NCBI RefSeq assembly: GCF_001704415.2
Contig: NC_030822.1
Location: forward strand, 50,275,345 to 50,339,344
DNA from: Capra hircus
Lineage: Eukaryota > Chordata > Mammalia > Artiodactyla > Bovidae
Length of the DNA stretch: 64,000 nt
Direction of reading: 5' to 3'
The position numbers were made by a program, and so were the translations under genes. The notes beneath the pieces are model-generated. The model did no database searches. It was not told the origin of the DNA and saw only the letters and a program-made list of their open reading frames with translations. Of the stretch, positions 21,146 through 32,505 are shown one piece after another. The number at the start of each line of letters is the position of its first letter. Position 1 is the first letter of the stretch.

Positions 21146-21421
21146 CGGAGAAGGCAATGGCACCCCACTCTAGTACTCTTGTCTGGAAAATCCCATGGGC
21201 AGAGGAGCCTGGTAGGCTGCAGTCCATGGGGTCGCTAAGAGTCGGACACGACTGAGTGACTTCCCTTTCACTTTTCACTTTCATGCACTGGAGAAGGAAA
21301 TGACAACCCACTCCAGCATTCTTGCATGGAGAATCCCAGAGACGGGGAAGCCTGGTGGGCTGCCATCTATGGGGTCGCACAGAGTCAGACACGACTGAAG
21401 TGACTTAGCAGCATCAGCAGC
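21146..21421 (+). mobile_element. Bov-A2 SINE in L1
   Basis: Complete Bov-A dimer with the CTTTCACTTTTCACTTTC linker and GCAGCATCAGCAG tail, next to the preceding monomer. The L1 resumes at ATGATCCTCAACC. Confidence 0.92.
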
Positions 21422-21621
21422 GATGATCCTCAACCTCCATTTCATACCATATGCAAAAATTCATTTGAGATGGATCATAAACCTAAATGTAAAAACTAAC
21501 CTATAAACCTTCTAGAAGAAGATATGGGAGAATATATATGCAAAGACTGAGGTGGAAAGATTTCCTAGGCCACATAAAAATATAACAAGAACAGAAAAAA
21601 AATTATGACTTAATCACTTCT

Positions 21622-21728
21622 CAGTGATTAAGACTGAGCTTCCAATGCAGGGGTGCAATCTGATCCCTGATCAGGCAACTAAGATTCCATTTGCCCTGCG
21701 GTGGGTCCATAAAGAAAACAAAAACAGA
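21622..21728 (+). mobile_element. CHR-2-like SINE fragment in L1
   Basis: GTGATTAAGACTGAGCTTCC, CTGATCAGGCAACTAAGATT and an A-rich 3' end, a short diverged CHR-type SINE. Confidence 0.7.
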
Positions 21729-22320
21729 TTCAATGTACTTTATTAAAAAAAAATGTCTAATCAACAGGCAATCCCCAGACTGGAAGAAATATGTGTTTCT
21801 GACAAAGGACTCCTAAACAGAATATGCAAGAACTCCTAAAAGTATACAATAAAAAGACAAAGAATATTTTTTAATGGGAAAATAACATGGACATGTTTCC
21901 CAAAAGAAAATATGTGCGTAGCCAATAAGCACATAAAAAAGACACTCAGTATCCTTGATCAATAGGGAAATGAAAATTAAAAGTACAGCAGGATACTACT
22001 ACAAACCCACTGAAAGGGTTAAATTTTTAAAATTGTAACAATACCAAATATTAGGGAGGCTATGGAGCAACTGGATCTCTTGTACATTGATGGTGAAAAG
22101 ATAAAATGGTACAGCCGCTTTGGAAAACTGGCATTTTCTTATAAATATTCAGCTCTCTTGTGATCCAGGAATTTCAAAAGAAATTAAATCATATGTTTAC
22201 TAAAAATTGTATAAGAATGTTAATTGTGGCTTTATTTCTGATAGCCAGACCTTGGAAACAATGTAAGTTCATCAACAGCAGAGTGAATAGACAAACTGAG
22301 ATATGTTTGTACAGTGGGAT

Positions 22321-23581
22321 CAGTTCAGTTCAGTACAGCTCAGTTGCTCAGTTGTGTCTGACTCTTTGCGACCCCATGGACTACAGCGCACTAGGCCTCC
22401 CTGTTCATCACCAACTCCCGAAACTTTCTCAAACTCATGTCCATCAAGTCGATGATGCCATCCAACCATTTCATCCTCTGTCATTCCCTTCTCCTCCTGC
22501 CTTCAACCTTTCCCAGCATCAGAGTCTTTTCAAATAAGTCAGCTCTTCACATCAGGTGGCCAAAGTATTGGAGTTTCAGCTGCAGCATCAGTCCTTCCAA
22601 TGAATATTCAGGACTGAATTCCTTCAGGATGGGTTGGTTGTATCTCCTTGCAGTCCAAGAGACTCTCTTGGACTTCTCCAACACCACATTTCAAAAGCAT
22701 CAATTCTTCGTTGCTCTGTGTTTTTGGAAAAGGGTGTTTGATATGACCAGTGTATTCTCTTGGCAAAGCTCTGTTAGCCTTTGACCTACTTTATTTTGTA
22801 CTCCATGGTCAAATTTGCCTGTTATTTGCCTGTTATTCTGGGTATCTCTTGACTTCCTACCCTTGCATTCCAGTCTCCTATAATGAAAAGGACATCTTTT
22901 TTTGGTATTAGTTCTAGAAGGTCTTGTAGGTCTTCATAGAACCATCCAGCTTCAGCTTCTTCAGCATTACTGGTTGGGGCATAGACTTGGATTACCGCGA
23001 TATTGAATGGCCTTGGAAATGAACAGAGATCATTCTGTCATTTTTGAGATTGCATCCAAGTACTGCATTTCGGACTCGTTTGTTGACTATGATGGCCGCT
23101 CCATTTCTTCTAAGGGATTCGTGCCCACAGTAGTAGATATAATGATCATCTGAGTTAAATTCACCCATTCTAGTCCATTTTAGTTGGCTGATCCCTAAAA
23201 TGTCAATGTTCACTCTTGTCATCTCCTTTTGACCACTTCCAATTTGCCTTGATTCGTGGACCTAACATTCCAGGTTCCTATACAATACTGCACTTTATAG
23301 CATAGACTTTACTTCCATCACCAGTTACATCCACAACTGGATGTTGTTTTTGCTTTGGTTCTATCTCTTCATTCTTTCTGGAGTTATTTCTCCACTGATC
23401 TGCAGTAGCATATTGGGCACCTACCAACCTGGGGAGTTCATCTTTCAGTGTCCTATCTTTTTGTCTTTTCATACTGTTCATGGGGTTCTCAAGGCAAGAA
23501 TACTGAAGTGGTTTGCCATTCCCTTCTCCAGTGGACCACATTCTGTCAGACCTCTCCACCATGACCGGTCCATCTTTGGTG
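22321..23581 (-). mobile_element. BovB LINE with large internal deletion, in L1
   Basis: 3' end at 22321 with CAGTTCAGTTCAG. The minus strand reads RT C-terminal sequence to about 22715, then jumps straight to the endonuclease N-terminal half (MTRVNIDILGISQLKWTRMG region at about 22992-23222) and further 5' sequence to 23581. Perfect 12-bp TSD GTACAGTGGGAT at 22309-22320 and 23582-23593. Confidence 0.92.
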
Positions 23582-23789
23582 GTACAGTGGGATGTTGTCC
23601 ATAAATTAAAAGGAATAAATTATTAAAACATACAGTAATAGCAACATAGATGAATATTAAAAAATATTACATTATTTAAAAAAAACAGACATGAAAGAGT
23701 ATATACACTGAATGACTCATTTATGTAATGATGCCCAGAAACAGGCAAAACTGATCTGTGCAAAGGGAAATCAGAATTGTGGTTATTGG

Positions 23790-23915
23790 ACATCTCTGGT
23801 GGTCCAGTGTTTAAGGCTCCACACTTCCACTGCAGGGGCCCAGGTTCGATCCATGGTTGGGGAACTAAAATCCTGCATGCTGTGCAGCATGGCCAAAAAA
23901 TAATAAATAAATAAA
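23790..23915 (+). mobile_element. CHR-2-like SINE in L1 3' end
   Basis: TCTCTGGTGGTCCAGTGTTT head, GGTTGGGGAACTAAAATCC and an (AATA)n tail. Confidence 0.85.
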
Positions 23916-24150
23916 AGGTTTAAAGAAGAAAGAGATGATTGTGGTTTCTTCTGGGAGGTGGGGGGAAGGTGGTTAACCAGAAAGGATCATGGGGAAATTT
24001 TTGTGCGACAGCAATCTTCTGTATTTTTATTAAGCCATTGGATACACAGGTATATTTGTCAAAACTCATCAAATTGTACACTTGAGGTCTGTGCACCTTA
24101 CTGCATGTAATTATGTTTTAATTTAAAATGAATTTAAATAAATAAAAGGA

Positions 24151-25083
24151 GGAAATGAGTTGCATCTCCCAGTATTTTGCTCCTTGGCACTTGAAGTATT
24201 CAGGCTAAACTACATGTTGTTGGAGGTATTGTGGATGGTTGAGACTAAGTCATTTAATAGAAAGTAAACTCAGATTTTCAAAACCTTGGTATACATGATA
24301 CCATTCTAATCATATATTTTGTAAAAAGCAGTACCTGTGTTCATCTTCTCTTTTCAAATATTCAACACAGATAAGGAAATTTATGTTGCTAGAAATTTCA
24401 AGGTGTTTTAAAATGTTTTTGTTTCTTTTTATTTTCTGGAAGTCTCCCCTTATCTGGCCTTATCTTTACTTCCCTCCTGACACCATTCTGTGTTCCTATC
24501 TTAGAAGGTGTGGTGTTTGTACACTTCCTTTGTTAAACATCCTCCCCACCCCCATTTCTCGTCAACTTCTGCCTCTCCTTGAAGATTTCATGCAGAAATC
24601 ACCACACCAGCAAGACTTCCCAGTAAACACCACTCACTCCCCATAGTTTGAGTTCTGTGCTTATTCTAGGTTTATCTGTAACGCTGCCTTTACCTCAGGT
24701 TAAATGATGCCAAGGTTTCTTCTGGCTCAAAAATTTTAGCTCTTTGAACAATTGGGTCTAGACTCGAAAGAAGAGAAACAGTCAAGTCACCAGCAGTAGC
24801 ATCTTCATGAGGTTCCACATGAGGAAGACAAATGAAAAAAACAGAACCTGGGGACACTTTTCTATGGGAAGTACAGCACCTAAATTTAAATTGGAAACTA
24901 TGGTCTCCACTGACTGATAAGAGTAGGCTGATACTGTCAGACTCATGTAGAGTTGGATGCTTGAGGCTTTGGGGTCTGATATGAAAGCACTAAACTTGGT
25001 GGTGGCAGAGTGGGTCTTCATGAGGGCCCTGGGTGCAGGGGTTTGAGAGAAAAGGATTCATACAACTCAAGACTAAATGCAGA
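24151..25083. other. Unique intergenic DNA
   Basis: No gene or repeat recognised. Confidence 0.35.
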
Positions 25084-25121
25084 TACTCCAAATATTGGAG
25101 TATTGCAGTACTCCAATATTT
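25084..25121. repeat. Perfect inverted repeat (hairpin or cruciform)
   Basis: AAATATTGGAGTA (25090-25102) and its exact reverse complement TACTCCAATATTT (25109-25121) around a 6-nt loop TTGCAG. An extra TACTCCAA copy at 25084-25091 can also pair with 25095-25102. Confidence 0.85.
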
Positions 25122-25290
25122 ATGGGGTACTTTCTCTGGTGCCAGATTCTATGCTAAACACTTTGAATCCATGACTCTTATTTAATCCTCATTATAACTC
25201 TCTGTGGAGAGATTAAGTAGTGTACCCAAGACTTCAGAGCTAGGAAGTGATAGAACTGGGTCTCATTTCTGAGTCTGTTTGACTCTAGAG
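25114..25290 (+). mobile_element. MIR SINE
   Basis: TCTGGTGCCAGATTCTATGC, CTTATTTAATCCTCATTATA, AGAGCTAGGAAGTGATAGAA follow MIR order. Confidence 0.8.
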
Positions 25291-27617
25291 TCCATACTGT
25301 CAATCACCAGGCTCTTCTGTTTCCTAGGAAAAGAGCTGCCAAAATCATTTTGCCCTGTCTCTTGGTTTCAGGTACCTCAAGCAGCCCAAACAGATAATCC
25401 TTTTCCCATTATTTTTAGGTTATCTGGGAAGAGGAGTCTGCAGCATTCCCCAATAACCTGTTCCAGCATCTCTCACATCTCCAGCCAGGGAGCCCTTTTT
25501 CGTATGTAATCTGAATCTCTACTCTTATTGCATGATTAGTAGATAAGTGTAAATTATAATTTCAATAGAAGCAGGAGGATGCAGACACTGCTACAGTAAG
25601 AACTTCAAATATTCTTTATCTGTTCTATTCATCTGAGTTTCATCAGATTTCTATAGCAGGGTAGTTTGGAGTCATATAAAACAAGACTGATGAGGGGACA
25701 AGGTAAGACAAGAAGCAAATATTCATTAAAGAGATGGAGAAACGGATTTATTCTCATTAAGGTGGAATGAGACCTTATGTAGACCATAGAGTCAATTGTA
25801 CTATGAAACTATGGTCTAGCCAAGGGAAATGCAGGCACTAAGCTAGTAGGCATGGGAACCAGGAGCAGAAAACCATAGCAATGTTATGCTGGTACTCTGC
25901 AATAGTCATCCTGCCTTGGTCCCTTGGTCTAAATAAGCAAAAACTACAACAAACACATTCAGCACCTACTAGGAACTCATTTCTCCATGTTTTCCTCCTC
26001 CTTCTCTTGAGCACACATGGCCGTATTATGGGGAAATCTTTGCTTTCAAAAATAGTGCTGCGAATACCCAGAATTCTGGGTCTTTCTTACTCAAGAGCCT
26101 AACCTCAAACCTCAGAATTGAAACCTAAAATGTCTCAGGCCACTGAGTTGGAGAACGAGAGGTTTTAAAGCTACAATATCTAAGTTAGTAAGGGGCAGAG
26201 CGCATGTTGAGAACAGCATCATTCATTTAGCAACAGATAGCTGGTTCATTTCTCTTTATTCTTTCCATTTTCTTCAACTCAGTGTGGGGAATGAGACCCA
26301 GGACAAGTGCAGGTGACCTTTGGATGACACTGTGGTTCAGGGGACCCACCCACTGAGGGACTGAAAATCCTCCTATAACTCATAGTCAGCTCTCCATAGC
26401 ACAGGTCCTCTCTAGCCCATGTTTCACATCTGCAGACTCAACCAACGGCCTTGATATTTGCTATTGAGAAAAAGCTGCCTTTAAGTGAACCCATGCCATT
26501 CAAACCCATGTTGTTCCAGCCAGAGTCCACTGCACATTTTTATAGAGACCAGAGCTGAGAGGAAGAACCAGTGCCTTGAGCACTATCCAGAAAGCAAGGC
26601 TGAGCCAAACATGACAGTGAGACATCCTGGTGGGGATGAGCCATATGAGATTAGGTATCATTAAAGGGAAAAAGGGTGGACTATTCATGTGTAATACTTG
26701 CCTTGAGTGGTTTCTAAGTAAGGATCAAGAAAGGAAGCTGAACTGGGCTAACATGTTGATACTTTCCCTCACCCGACAGCTTGAATAAACACACCACCTC
26801 CAGCATCTCTTCTGGTTGCCAGTACAGTAGAAGAGATGTACTTTGTACAAGTCTGGGAACAGAAGCCAGGTTTTCTGACTGTTGCTTAAGTCTGTAACTT
26901 TTCCAAACCTACCTCAGGGCAGATATCTGTTGAGCAGACGGGATTGTGAAATTTCCCGAGGAAGCCTTTGGCAAGAACAACAAACGGGGCCACCCCAGAG
27001 GTCAGAACAAAGTGTAAATACTGAGCTGGCATTGGCCCTCATTGGAGGAACCTTCAGCAAGTGGCACTTTGTTGTGCCAGCCGGTTAGGAAGCGCATTAA
27101 GGGGACCAAAGCCAGGGGCTGGTTTAACTTGGGTCAGAGGCCTTTTTGAATTTAAGGGATGGAGACAAAGATTGAGAGAGGATTACAATAGTCAGACTGA
27201 CCAATTATTTAGGCTGGTACAGGGATCCATACTCGATGGAGATTCTCTAGATCTAGGAGCTGGTTCTTAATTTGGCACGCTCAGAAATTCAGTTTTATCA
27301 AAGCACAAGCACTGATTTGGCCCATTTCTATTTCCCGGATATGGTCCATTGACCTCTAGCATGGTCTCCATTCCTACTCGGCCTGCTCTGTGCTCCAGAG
27401 GCTGGCAAAATGGTCCACGTCAACAGAATCCCTCGCCCCCTGGCTCTCAATTGTCTTTGGCCAATCAGAAGCACTGGCAGCAGATCACCGTGTAAACAGA
27501 GAGAGGTGACCAGCATGAAATGGAGCAGGGCTCTGCGGTCCCGGTCCTGTGCCGTGTCCTCAGCCTGCCTTTCATGTGTGGAAAAAATTTAGCTAAAGAA
27601 TATGTTTCATCAGAGCA
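25291..27617. other. Longest repeat-poor stretch; no gene seen
   Basis: About 2.3 kb with no recognised repeat or coding motif, unusual for this window. Segment 26880-27560 is GC-richer and contains CCAAT motifs (GGCCAATCAG near 27460). It is a reasonable place to look for conserved regulatory DNA, but nothing here is directly supported. Confidence 0.35.
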
Positions 27618-27674
27618 GTGAGAAATCAGAGAAGATGTGAGAAATCAGAGAAGATGTGAGAAATCAGAGAAGAT
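27618..27674 (+). repeat. 19-bp tandem repeat, three perfect units
   Basis: GTGAGAAATCAGAGAAGAT repeated exactly at 27618-27636, 27637-27655 and 27656-27674, directly before an LTR. Confidence 0.95.
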
Positions 27675-28223
27675 GCAGAAACAACGGAAAATAGTCAAAG
27701 GAGACCAAATAGTAATAACGCTGCCATTAAGCGAAGTCAAGGACCTATCTATCCCACAGATAATATTCTGAGCCACATCCTGTGACCTGTCTTAAAGATA
27801 CAGAAACCCCCAGCAGGTGAAAAAGTTAACCAGATGATGACCAGACTGTTGCTGTGATGTCAGCGGCCACAATTCTGAGAATTGAGCTCAAGGAAATGGA
27901 AACAAACCAACCCTGGAACTAAAGATTAACTGTACCTATAACAATCAAGATGATGCTGGTCAGACCTCCCATGACCAATGTCAAGAGGCCTGTCAGAGCT
28001 GACTGTACTGTTTCTGCAGACAGTGCCACCCACCCCCAATCCCGCCACCCATCTATAAAAGTTGTTGCCTACCGATTGTCCGTGGGGGGAGTGGCCTTTG
28101 GATAGACATTTAGCTTCCCCTCCAGTTGCCAGCATCTGAAATAAACCAAACCTTTCTTTCCACCAACCTGGCCTGCTTATTGATTTTAGAGCATCAAGCA
28201 GCTGGAACCCACTCTTTCGGTAA
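27674..28223 (+). mobile_element. Solo LTR, ERV1-like
   Basis: TGCAGAAACAACGG...TTTCGGTAACA. TATA box TATAAAA at 28054-28060 and AATAAA at 28140-28145 in LTR-like spacing, then a U5-like stretch. No internal retroviral sequence. Boundaries approximate. Confidence 0.6.
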
Positions 28224-28838
28224 CAAGCGTACTTATTCTTTCAATTTCCTGCCTTCCAGGTCGCTGTGGATTAACCTTGTCCCAGGTCCTGTCAGGCAGC
28301 TCTCTTTCATACAAGCCTAAGGGATGAGAGAGTTTCCCCACAGTTATTAGCCCAGAATTCTGTATTATTCCTTACAAATGTTCCATACTTTGACACACTG
28401 AAACCATAATCACAGAAAACTAGTCAATCTAATCACACTAGGACCACAGCCTTGTCTAACTCAATGAAACTGAGCCACGCCCTGTGGGGCGACCCAAGAC
28501 AAGCAGGTCATTGTGGAGAGGTCTGACAGAATGTGGTCCACTGGAGAAGGGAATGGCAAACCACTTCAGTATTCTTGCCTTGAGAACCCCATGAACAGCA
28601 TGAAAAGGCAAAATGATAGGATACTGAAAGAGGAACACCCCAGGTCAGTAGGTGCCCAATATGCTACTGGAGATCAGGGGAGAAATAACTCCAGAAAGAA
28701 TGAAGGGATGGAGCCAAAGCAAAAACAATACCCAGCTGTGATAGCAGCAAGGTCCAATGCTGTAAAGAGCAATATTGCATAGGAACCTGGAATGTTAGGT
28801 CCATGAATCAAGGCAAATTGGAAGTGGTCAAATAGGAG

Positions 28839-29276
28839 ATGGCAAGAGTGAACGTCGACATTCTAGGAATCAGTGAACTAGAATGGACTGGAATGGGTGA
28901 ATGTAACTCAGACGACCATTATATCTACTACTGTGGGCAGGAATCCCTTAGAAGAAATGGAGTAGCCATCATGGTCAACAAAAGAGTCCAAAATGCAGTA
29001 CTTGGATGCAATCTCAAAAACAACAGAATGATCTCTGTTCGTTTCCAAGGCAAACCATTCAATATCACAGTAATCCAAGTCTATGCAACCAGTAACACTG
29101 AAGAAGCTGAAGCTGAATGGTTCTATGAAGACCTACAAGACCTTTTAGAACTAACACCCAGAAAAGATGTCCTTTTCATTATAGGGGACTGGAATGCAAA
29201 AGTAGGAAATCAAGAAACACCTGGAGTAACAGGCAGATTTGGCCTTGGAATACGAAATGAGCAGGGCAAAGGCTAA
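28839..29276 (+). pseudogene. BovB endonuclease, N-terminal half (broken)
   Basis: 145 codons of the APE-like endonuclease that nicks the target for RTE retrotransposition. Visible are NVDILGISELEWTGMG, YYCGQESLRRNG and the conserved GDWNAKVG catalytic motif near the C-terminal end. Stops at TAA 29274-29276. The downstream catalytic region (Ser-Asp-His box) falls in the deletion, so the enzyme is inactive. Confidence 0.85.
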
Positions 29277-29647
29277 TAGAGAACCAGGAACCAGTGCCAA
29301 GAGAACACACTGGTCATCAAGACCATCCCCATGGAAAAGAAACGCAAAAAAGCAAAATGGCTGTCTAGGGAGGCCTTACAAATAACTGTGAAAAGAGAAG
29401 CAAAAAGCAAAGGAGAAAAGGAAAGGTATAAGCATCTGAATGCAGACTTCCAAAGAATAGCAAGAAGAGATAAGAAAGCCTTCCTCAGCGATCAATGCAA
29501 AGAAACAGAGGAAAACAACAGAATGGGGAAGACTAGAGATCTCTTCAAGAAAATTAGAGATACTAAGGGAACATTTCATGCAAAGATGGGCTCGCTAAAG
29601 GACAGAAATGGTATGGACCTAACAGAAGCAGAAGATATTAAGAAGAG

Positions 29648-31096
29648 GTGGCAAGAATACACAGAACTGTTCAAAAAAAGATTCACAACCAAGATAATCA
29701 CGATGGTATAATCACTCACCTAGAGCCAGACATCCTGGAATGTGATGTCAAGTGGGCCTTAGAAAGCATCACTATGAACAAAGCTAGTGGAGGTGATGGA
29801 ATTCCAGTTGAGCTCTTTCATATCCTGAAAGATGATGTTGTGAAAGTGCTGCACTCAATATGCCAGCAGATTTGGAAAACTCAGCAGTGGCCACAGGACT
29901 GGAAAAGGTCAGTTTTCATTCCAATCCCAAAGAAAGGCAATGCCAAAGAATGCTCAAACTACCACACAATTGCAATCATCTCATACGCTAGTAAAGTAAT
30001 GCTCAAAATTTTCCAAGCCAGGCTTCAGCAAAACGTGAACCCTGAACTTCCAGACGTTCAAGCTGGTTTTAGAAAAGGCAGAGGAACCAGAGATCAAATT
30101 GCCAACATCCGCTGGATCATCATAAAAGCAAGAGAGTTCCAGAAAAACATCTATTTCTGTTTTATTGACTATGCCAAAGACTTTGACTGTGTGGATCACG
30201 ATAAACTGTGGAAAATTCTGAAAGAGATGGGAATCCCAGACCACCTGACCTGCCTCTTTAGAAATCTGTATGCAGGTCAGGAAGCAACAGTTAGAACTGG
30301 ACATGGAACAACAGACTGGTTCCAAATAGGAAAAGGAGTACTTCAAGGCTGTATATTGTCACCCTGCTTATTTAACTTATATGCAGAGTACATCATGAGA
30401 AACGCTGGGCTGGAAGAAGCACAAGCTGGAATCAAGATTGCTGGGAGAAATATCAATAACCTCAGATATGCAGATGACACCACCCTTATGGCAGAAAGTG
30501 AAGAGGAACTAAACAGCCTCTTGATGAAAGTGAAAGAGGAGAGTGACAAGGTTGGCTTAAAGCTCAACATTCAGAAAACTAAGATCATGGCATCCGGTCC
30601 CATTACTTCATGGGAAATAGATTGGGAAACAGTGGAAACAGTGTCAGACTTTATTTTTGGGGGCTCCAAAATCACTGCAGATGGTGACTGCAGCCATGAA
30701 ATTAAAAGACACTTACTCCTTGGAAGAAAAGTTATGACCAACCTAGATAGCATATTCAAAAGCAGAGACATTACTTTGCCAACAAAAGTCCATCTAGTCA
30801 AGGCTATGGTTTTTCCTGTGGTCATGTATGGATGTGAGAGTTGGACTGTGAAGAAAGCTGAGCACCAAAGAATTGATGCTTTTGAACTGTGGTGTTGGAG
30901 AAGACTCTTGAGAGTCCCTTGGACTGCAAGGAGATCCAACCAGTCCATCCTAAAGGAGATGAGTCCTGGGTGTTCTTTGGAAGGAATGATGCTAAAGCTG
31001 AAACTCCAATACTTTGGCCACCTGATGCGAAGAGTTGACTCATTGGAAAAGACTCTGATGCTGGGAGGGATTGGGGGCAGGAGGAAAAGGGGATGA
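29648..31096 (+). pseudogene. BovB reverse transcriptase half, open frame of 482 aa
   Basis: Uninterrupted RTE-type reverse transcriptase region. Seen in order: WALESITMNKASGGDGIPVE, motif A FIDYAKDFDCVDHDKLW, motif B LQGCILSPCLFNLYAEY, motif C YADD within NNLRYADDTTLMAES, then the RTE C-terminal domain (ITADGDCSHEIKRHLLLGRK, FELWCWRRLLRVPWTARR). The catalytic Asp pair is intact. The upstream endonuclease is in another frame, and the apparent Met start is internal. Listed as a retrotransposon remnant, not a host gene. Confidence 0.85.
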
Positions 31097-31494
31097 CAGA
31101 GGATGAGATGGCTGGATGGCATGACCAACTTGATGGACGTGAGTTTGAGTGGACTCCGGGAGTTGGTGATGGACAGGGAGGCCTGGCGTGCTGTGATTCA
31201 TGGGGTTGCAAAGAGTCAGACACGACTGCGCGACTGAGCTGTCTGACTGACTTAAAATATAGAATTGCATGTGTCATCTCAGAACATGTCTAATGTTCAA
31301 TCAACCTGATTTTTAATGAAGAGCTGTCAAACTCATGACATGGAAATGAAGATCAGAGTAACTGTCCCCAAGGCAAGTTTATATACTGACTACTATCTTA
31401 TCCTCTAACCTTATGAGTTTTGAGTGTTGCAAAGAGAACTTTGAAAAGTTCTTCATTCAAACTGCCTCCAGTTTGAGTAAGTTGCCTTTAGATA

Positions 31495-31703
31495 CAGGCT
31501 TCACCGAAAGCTCAGTGGATCCACCTGCAATGCAGGAGTTACAGGTTCGATCCCTGGGTCAGGAATATCCTCTGGAGGAGGAAATGGCAACCCTCTCCGG
31601 TGTTCTTGCCTAAAAAATCCCATGGACAGAGGAGCTGGGCTGGCTACAGATCAAAGGGTTGCGAAGAGTCAGCCGTGATGGAGCGACTGAGCGCACGGGC
31701 ATT
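31495..31703 (+). mobile_element. Bov-tA SINE, diverged
   Basis: AGCTCAGTGGATCCACCTGC head, CTCTGGAGGAGGAAATGGCA body, GCGAAGAGTCAGCCGTGATG 3' end. Confidence 0.87.
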
Positions 31704-31761
31704 CGGATGGGTGGTAGTGCTTGGCAGTAATGTTGTTAGATATGTGCTAGTGCTAAATATC

Positions 31762-32034
31762 AGGAGAAGGCAATGGCACCCCTCTCCAGCACTCTTGCCT
31801 CGAAAATCCCACGGACGGAGGAGCCTGGTAGGCTGCAGTTCACGGGGTTGCGAAGAGTCAGACACGACTGAGCATCTTCACTTTCACTTTTCACTTTCAT
31901 GCATTGGAGAAGGAAATGGCAACCCACTCCAGTGTTCTTGCCTGGAGAATCCTAGGGACGGGGGAGCCTGGTGGGCTGCCACCTATGGGGTCGCACAGAG
32001 TCGGACACGACTGAAGTGACTTAGCAGCAGCAGC
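31762..32034 (+). mobile_element. Bov-A2 SINE
   Basis: Complete dimer with the CTTTCACTTTTCACTTTC linker and a GCAGCAGCAGC tail. Short TSD TAAATAT on both sides. Confidence 0.92.
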
Positions 32035-32149
32035 ATTAAATATGCTTGCTTTTTAAACTCAAGTATGTGAGCCTATGAAACTAAGATCATATAAAAACAG
32101 TAAAATGTTAAGAGTAATTGAGTATTAATAGGCATAGTACAGTAATTTA

Positions 32150-32350
32150 AAACACAAGCTTTAAAGTTAGATATTCAAATCTTCTACCTATTAGCTGTGT
32201 ACCTTTTGGAATGTTACTTAACCTCTTTCTTTTTTTCTCATCTATAAAATAGACTTAAAAATTGTACCTAGTTCTTATGATTGTGGTAAAGGTTAAATGA
32301 AATAATATAAGGTATGAATACAGTAAGCACTCGAAAATGCTATTGATCAT
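32150..32350 (+). mobile_element. MIR SINE, 3' half
   Basis: ATTAGCTGTGTACCTTTTGG, TTCTCATCTATAAAATAGAC, AAAGGTTAAATGAAATAATA, CAGTAAGCACTCGAAAATGC follow MIR. Confidence 0.8.
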
Positions 32351-32397
32351 AATTACTACCATTAGTAAAATGTTAAAATAATGACGTGCCAACCATA

Positions 32398-32505
32398 AAG
32401 TAAATGCTCTCATCAGGTTGTTTTGAAGGTTAAATGAGTGACCATTTTTAAAGTGCTTAGAACAGTACCTGGCACATAGCTCAGAGCTCTGTGGTGTTAA
32501 TTAAT
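32398..32505 (+). mobile_element. MIR SINE tail fragment
   Basis: GAAGGTTAAATGAGTGACCA, then AAGTGCTTAGAACAGTACCT and GGCACATAGCTC, the MIR 3' region again. Confidence 0.7.

Larger units (their letters stand above)
20675..24150 (+). mobile_element. Old L1, ORF2 3' end and 3' UTR, with five nested insertions
   Basis: Degenerate L1 ORF2 signatures on the plus strand: GTATGGTATTGGCATAGATA, AATCTAGAAACAGAATCATA, ATGGTACAGCCGCTTTGGAA and a 3' UTR with CAAATTGTACACTTGAGG. Interrupted by SINEs at 21000-21133, 21146-21421, 21622-21728 and 23790-23915 and by BovB at 22321-23581. Confidence 0.8.
28398..31253 (+). mobile_element. BovB LINE, longest uninterrupted copy
   Basis: About 2.86 kb from 5' region (ACCACAGCCTTGTCTAACTC) to 3' end (AGTCAGACACGACTGCGCGA). 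Encodes a 5' reading frame (28513-28782), the N-terminal half of an APE-type endonuclease (28839-29276) and an open RT half (29648-31096). About 350-450 bp of the endonuclease C-terminal half is missing at about 29320, judged against the minus-strand copy at 44701-49852. The three blocks are in different frames, so it cannot be an autonomous element. Confidence 0.95.

Noticed and set aside
30571..31128. Recurrent minus-strand 'proteins' opposite BovB RT (for example 185 codons with LILCHPLLLLPPIPPS)
   Set aside because: These are antisense shadows of the BovB RT frame and recur at every BovB copy.
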